From Sandaracinaceae bacterium (lineage in GTDB: Bacteria > Myxococcota_A > Polyangia > Polyangiales > Sandaracinaceae): a stretch of DNA of 64,000 nt. The notes beneath the pieces were generated by a model. That model was given only the letters and a program-made list of their open reading frames with translations. It made no database searches and was not told where the DNA came from. The number at the start of each line of letters is the position of its first letter. Within the stretch, counting starts at the first letter, position 1. The stretch is taken from the NCBI GenBank assembly GCA_020633195.1, contig JACKEC010000016.1, positions 310,001 to 374,000 of the forward strand, in the 5' to 3' direction. Positions 62,270-64,000 of this stretch are shown one piece after another. Position numbers and translations under genes: made by a program.

Positions 62270-64000
62270 ATGGGGGTTGTCTTGAAGGTTCGCTTCTCTG
62301 CCTTGCTTCTGATCTCGGCCCTCGCGGCCGCGGGCTGCGACACCGGCGGTGGGCCGCCTCCCGGTCGTGACGCGGGCTCGCCGTTCCGAGACGGCGGCTT
62401 CTTCTGCATCGACGAGACGTCGATGACCTGCCAGGGGAACACGCACCTCTCGTGCACCCGGGACTCCGAGTTCCTCAGCACCGTCGCGGACAACTGCGAC
62501 CTGCGCACGGACGGCTTCAACCTCTGCGTGAACGGCCTGGGCTGCCGCGTCTGTCGGCCCGACGAGATCTTCTGCCGCGACGGCGACGTCGTGCAGTGCA
62601 ACTCGGACGGCACCGCGTACACGACGCTCGAGGAGTGCGACATCTCCATCGGCGACGTCTGCGACCTCGGCCAGTGCCGCAACCTCTGCCAGCTCGCGAT
62701 CGAGGCGCGCTCGTACCAGGGCTGCGAGTTCTTCGGCGTCGACCTCGACAACGCGGCGCTCGGCGCCGGCCGCGACGCGGCGGGGCAGCAGTACAGCATC
62801 GTCGTCTCCAACCCGAGCCCGTACCCGACCGAGGTGGTCGTCGAGCGGAACCGCGCGGCCCAGGGCGCCGCGCTGGAGCTCGAAGAGGTCGAGCGCGTCA
62901 CCGTGCTGCCCGGCGACCTCGAGGTCCTCGACCTGCCGCGCCGCGAGGTCGACGGATCGAGCAGCTTCGCGCCGTGCGACGCGAGCGCGCAGTGCGACGT
63001 CGGCGAGGCCTGCTGGTGCGCGGGCGACGCGCGCGTCGAGGACCCGCCCCCCGTCGGCGGGATGCACCGCGACTGCCGCTGCCGCAACGCCGCGGGCAGC
63101 AACGGGATGAACGACGGCACCCACTCCGCGCTCACGTCGAACGGCTACCGCGTCAGCTCGGTCCTGCCGATCATCGCCTACCAGTTCAACCCGCTCGACA
63201 ACGTCGGCGTCTTCTCGAACGACGCGTCGCTGCTGCTGCCGACCTCCGCGATCGGGCAGACCTACACGGTCGTCGCCTGGCCGCAGACGATCGCGAACAG
63301 CACCAACCCGAACGAGGACTTCGACCCGAGCACCGACGACGAGGACCTGCGCGCGTTCATGACGGTGGTGGGCGCGACGCCCGGCACGCACGTCACGATC
63401 ACGTTCGGGGAGTCGGTCCGCAACGTGGTGGGCCTCGGCACGCGTCCCAACGCGGTGCCGGGCGACGTGTGGGAGTTCGACATCGGCCCGTTCGACGTCG
63501 TCAACATCGAGACCCAGGGCTTCAACGCGGACTTCACCGGCACGCTCGTCGACGCGACGAACCCCGTCGGCGTCTTCGTCGGCTCCGAGGCCTCCGACGC
63601 GCCGCGCTTCAACACGCTCGCGAACCGGCAGTGCTGCGCCGACCACCTCGAGGAGCAGCTCTTCCCGAACGACACGCTCGGCCGCCGCTTCTTCATCGGG
63701 CGGATGCCGCCCCGCTCCACCGCGCTGAACGCCGCGTTCGTCGACCCGACGCGCGACAGCGTGGGCGAGTTCAACGAGCCCGAGTACGTGCGCGTCGTGG
63801 CGGTGGAGTCGGGGACGACGACCATCACCACGACCCTCATGCCGCCGGACGACTTCGTCTCGATCGACCAGGGTCAGAGCGTGATCCTGCTCGCCAACCA
63901 GGACTTCGAGATGAACGCCGACCACGCGGTGGCGGTGCTCCAGACCCTGCCGAGCCAGGAGGCCGTCGGGATCATCAACGACTACCCGGGCGGGGACCCC
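62270..64000 (+). CDS. IgGFc-binding-like lipoprotein (3' truncated)
   Basis: The frame runs open from ATG at 62270 to the last base (577 codons), so the stop lies outside the window; TTG at 62282 (giving a KVRF start) is an alternative. The lipobox is LAAAGC. About 150 cysteine-rich residues (CxxxxxxC and CRVC type) are followed by a domain that begins YSIVVSNPSPYPTEVVVE and includes IIAYQFNPLDN and SNDASLLLP, the pattern of the IgGFc-binding N-terminal domain found in large myxobacterial surface proteins. A -10-like TATGCT is at 62239. Confidence 0.75.
   Translation, partial: MGVVLKVRFSALLLISALAAAGCDTGGGPPPGRDAGSPFRDGGFFCIDETSMTCQGNTHLSCTRDSEFLSTVADNCDLRTDGFNLCVNGLGCRVCRPDEIFCRDGDVVQCNSDGTAYTTLEECDISIGDVCDLGQCRNLCQLAIEARSYQGCEFFGVDLDNAALGAGRDAAGQQYSIVVSNPSPYPTEVVVERNRAAQGAALELEEVERVTVLPGDLEVLDLPRREVDGSSSFAPCDASAQCDVGEACWCAGDARVEDPPPVGGMHRDCRCRNAAGSNGMNDGTHSALTSNGYRVSSVLPIIAYQFNPLDNVGVFSNDASLLLPTSAIGQTYTVVAWPQTIANSTNPNEDFDPSTDDEDLRAFMTVVGATPGTHVTITFGESVRNVVGLGTRPNAVPGDVWEFDIGPFDVVNIETQGFNADFTGTLVDATNPVGVFVGSEASDAPRFNTLANRQCCADHLEEQLFPNDTLGRRFFIGRMPPRSTALNAAFVDPTRDSVGEFNEPEYVRVVAVESGTTTITTTLMPPDDFVSIDQGQSVILLANQDFEMNADHAVAVLQTLPSQEAVGIINDYPGGDP

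Overview
This is a very GC-rich chromosomal window with strongly GC-biased third codon positions. The gene content suggests a predatory or soil myxobacterium of the Polyangiales, possibly Sandaracinus-like; this is an inference from style, not from a marker gene. The signs are eukaryotic-type Ser/Thr kinases, many secreted lipoproteins with Asp-Ala-Gly-rich spacers behind the lipobox, two proteins with MYXO-CTERM-like C-termini, TSP3-OmpA proteins, and a FecR-type lipoprotein beside a PP2C phosphatase. Many start codons lie only about 8-15 bases downstream of a -10-like box with no Shine-Dalgarno sequence, so leaderless or nearly leaderless mRNAs may be common here.

Left part (1-22.3 kb). A truncated TPR-type protein is followed by a TSP3-OmpA outer-membrane protein with a clear promoter and leader hairpin. 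Next come a DUF1232-like protein overlapping a lipoprotein gene, a membrane Ser/Thr kinase and a membrane protein of unknown role. On the minus strand lie a site-2-type metalloprotease and a type III secretion SctL-like protein overlapping an upstream SctK-like candidate, with no other secretion genes in view. They are followed by a MYXO-CTERM-like protein and a Cys-rich lipoprotein. The plus strand then carries a PP2C-cyclic nucleotide-binding fusion, a FecR-like lipoprotein and an outer-membrane protein. An RpoH-type sigma factor diverges from a zinc-dependent phospholipase C-like protein. A coupled set (25-aa ORF, cyclic 2,3-diphosphoglycerate synthetase-like P-loop protein, rsmI) and a Kelch-like lipoprotein close this part.

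Middle (22.3-41.7 kb). A slipin/SPFH protein with an unusual triple N-terminal motif is followed by the most surprising locus of the window. On the minus strand the 3' half of a canonical tRNA lies 13 nt upstream of its 5' half. The acceptor stem (7/7) and anticodon stem (5/5) form only if the halves are read in permuted order. Beyond it is a complete type II secretion operon on the minus strand, gspC-D-E-F-(second gspG-like)-G-H-I-J-K-L-M-N, in which most genes overlap or nearly abut. GspE has a long insertion in its zinc-binding module, GspD has a Gly/Leu/Ala-rich insertion, and there are two complementary GspG-like proteins. An NtrC-type regulator, an EP-rich lipoprotein and a PA0069/SplB-like radical SAM protein lie upstream of the operon.

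Right part (41.8-64 kb). This part is mostly cell-envelope and secreted genes: a CAP-domain lipoprotein, a second Ser/Thr kinase, a pentaheme cytochrome lipoprotein next to an outer-membrane protein, a universal stress protein, an ECF sigma factor with a membrane partner, and an operon of a barrel-like protein, a double CBM9-like lipoprotein and a beta-helix lipoprotein. These are followed by an LpxH-like phosphoesterase, a cluster of four propeller-type lipoproteins (three of them NHL-type) with a P460-like cytochrome, an IPT/TIG lipoprotein with a near-consensus promoter, and an IgGFc-binding-like lipoprotein cut by the window end. A gene-poor stretch (47.04-47.88 kb) holds an 18-bp tandem repeat and three copies of a 108-bp tandem repeat.
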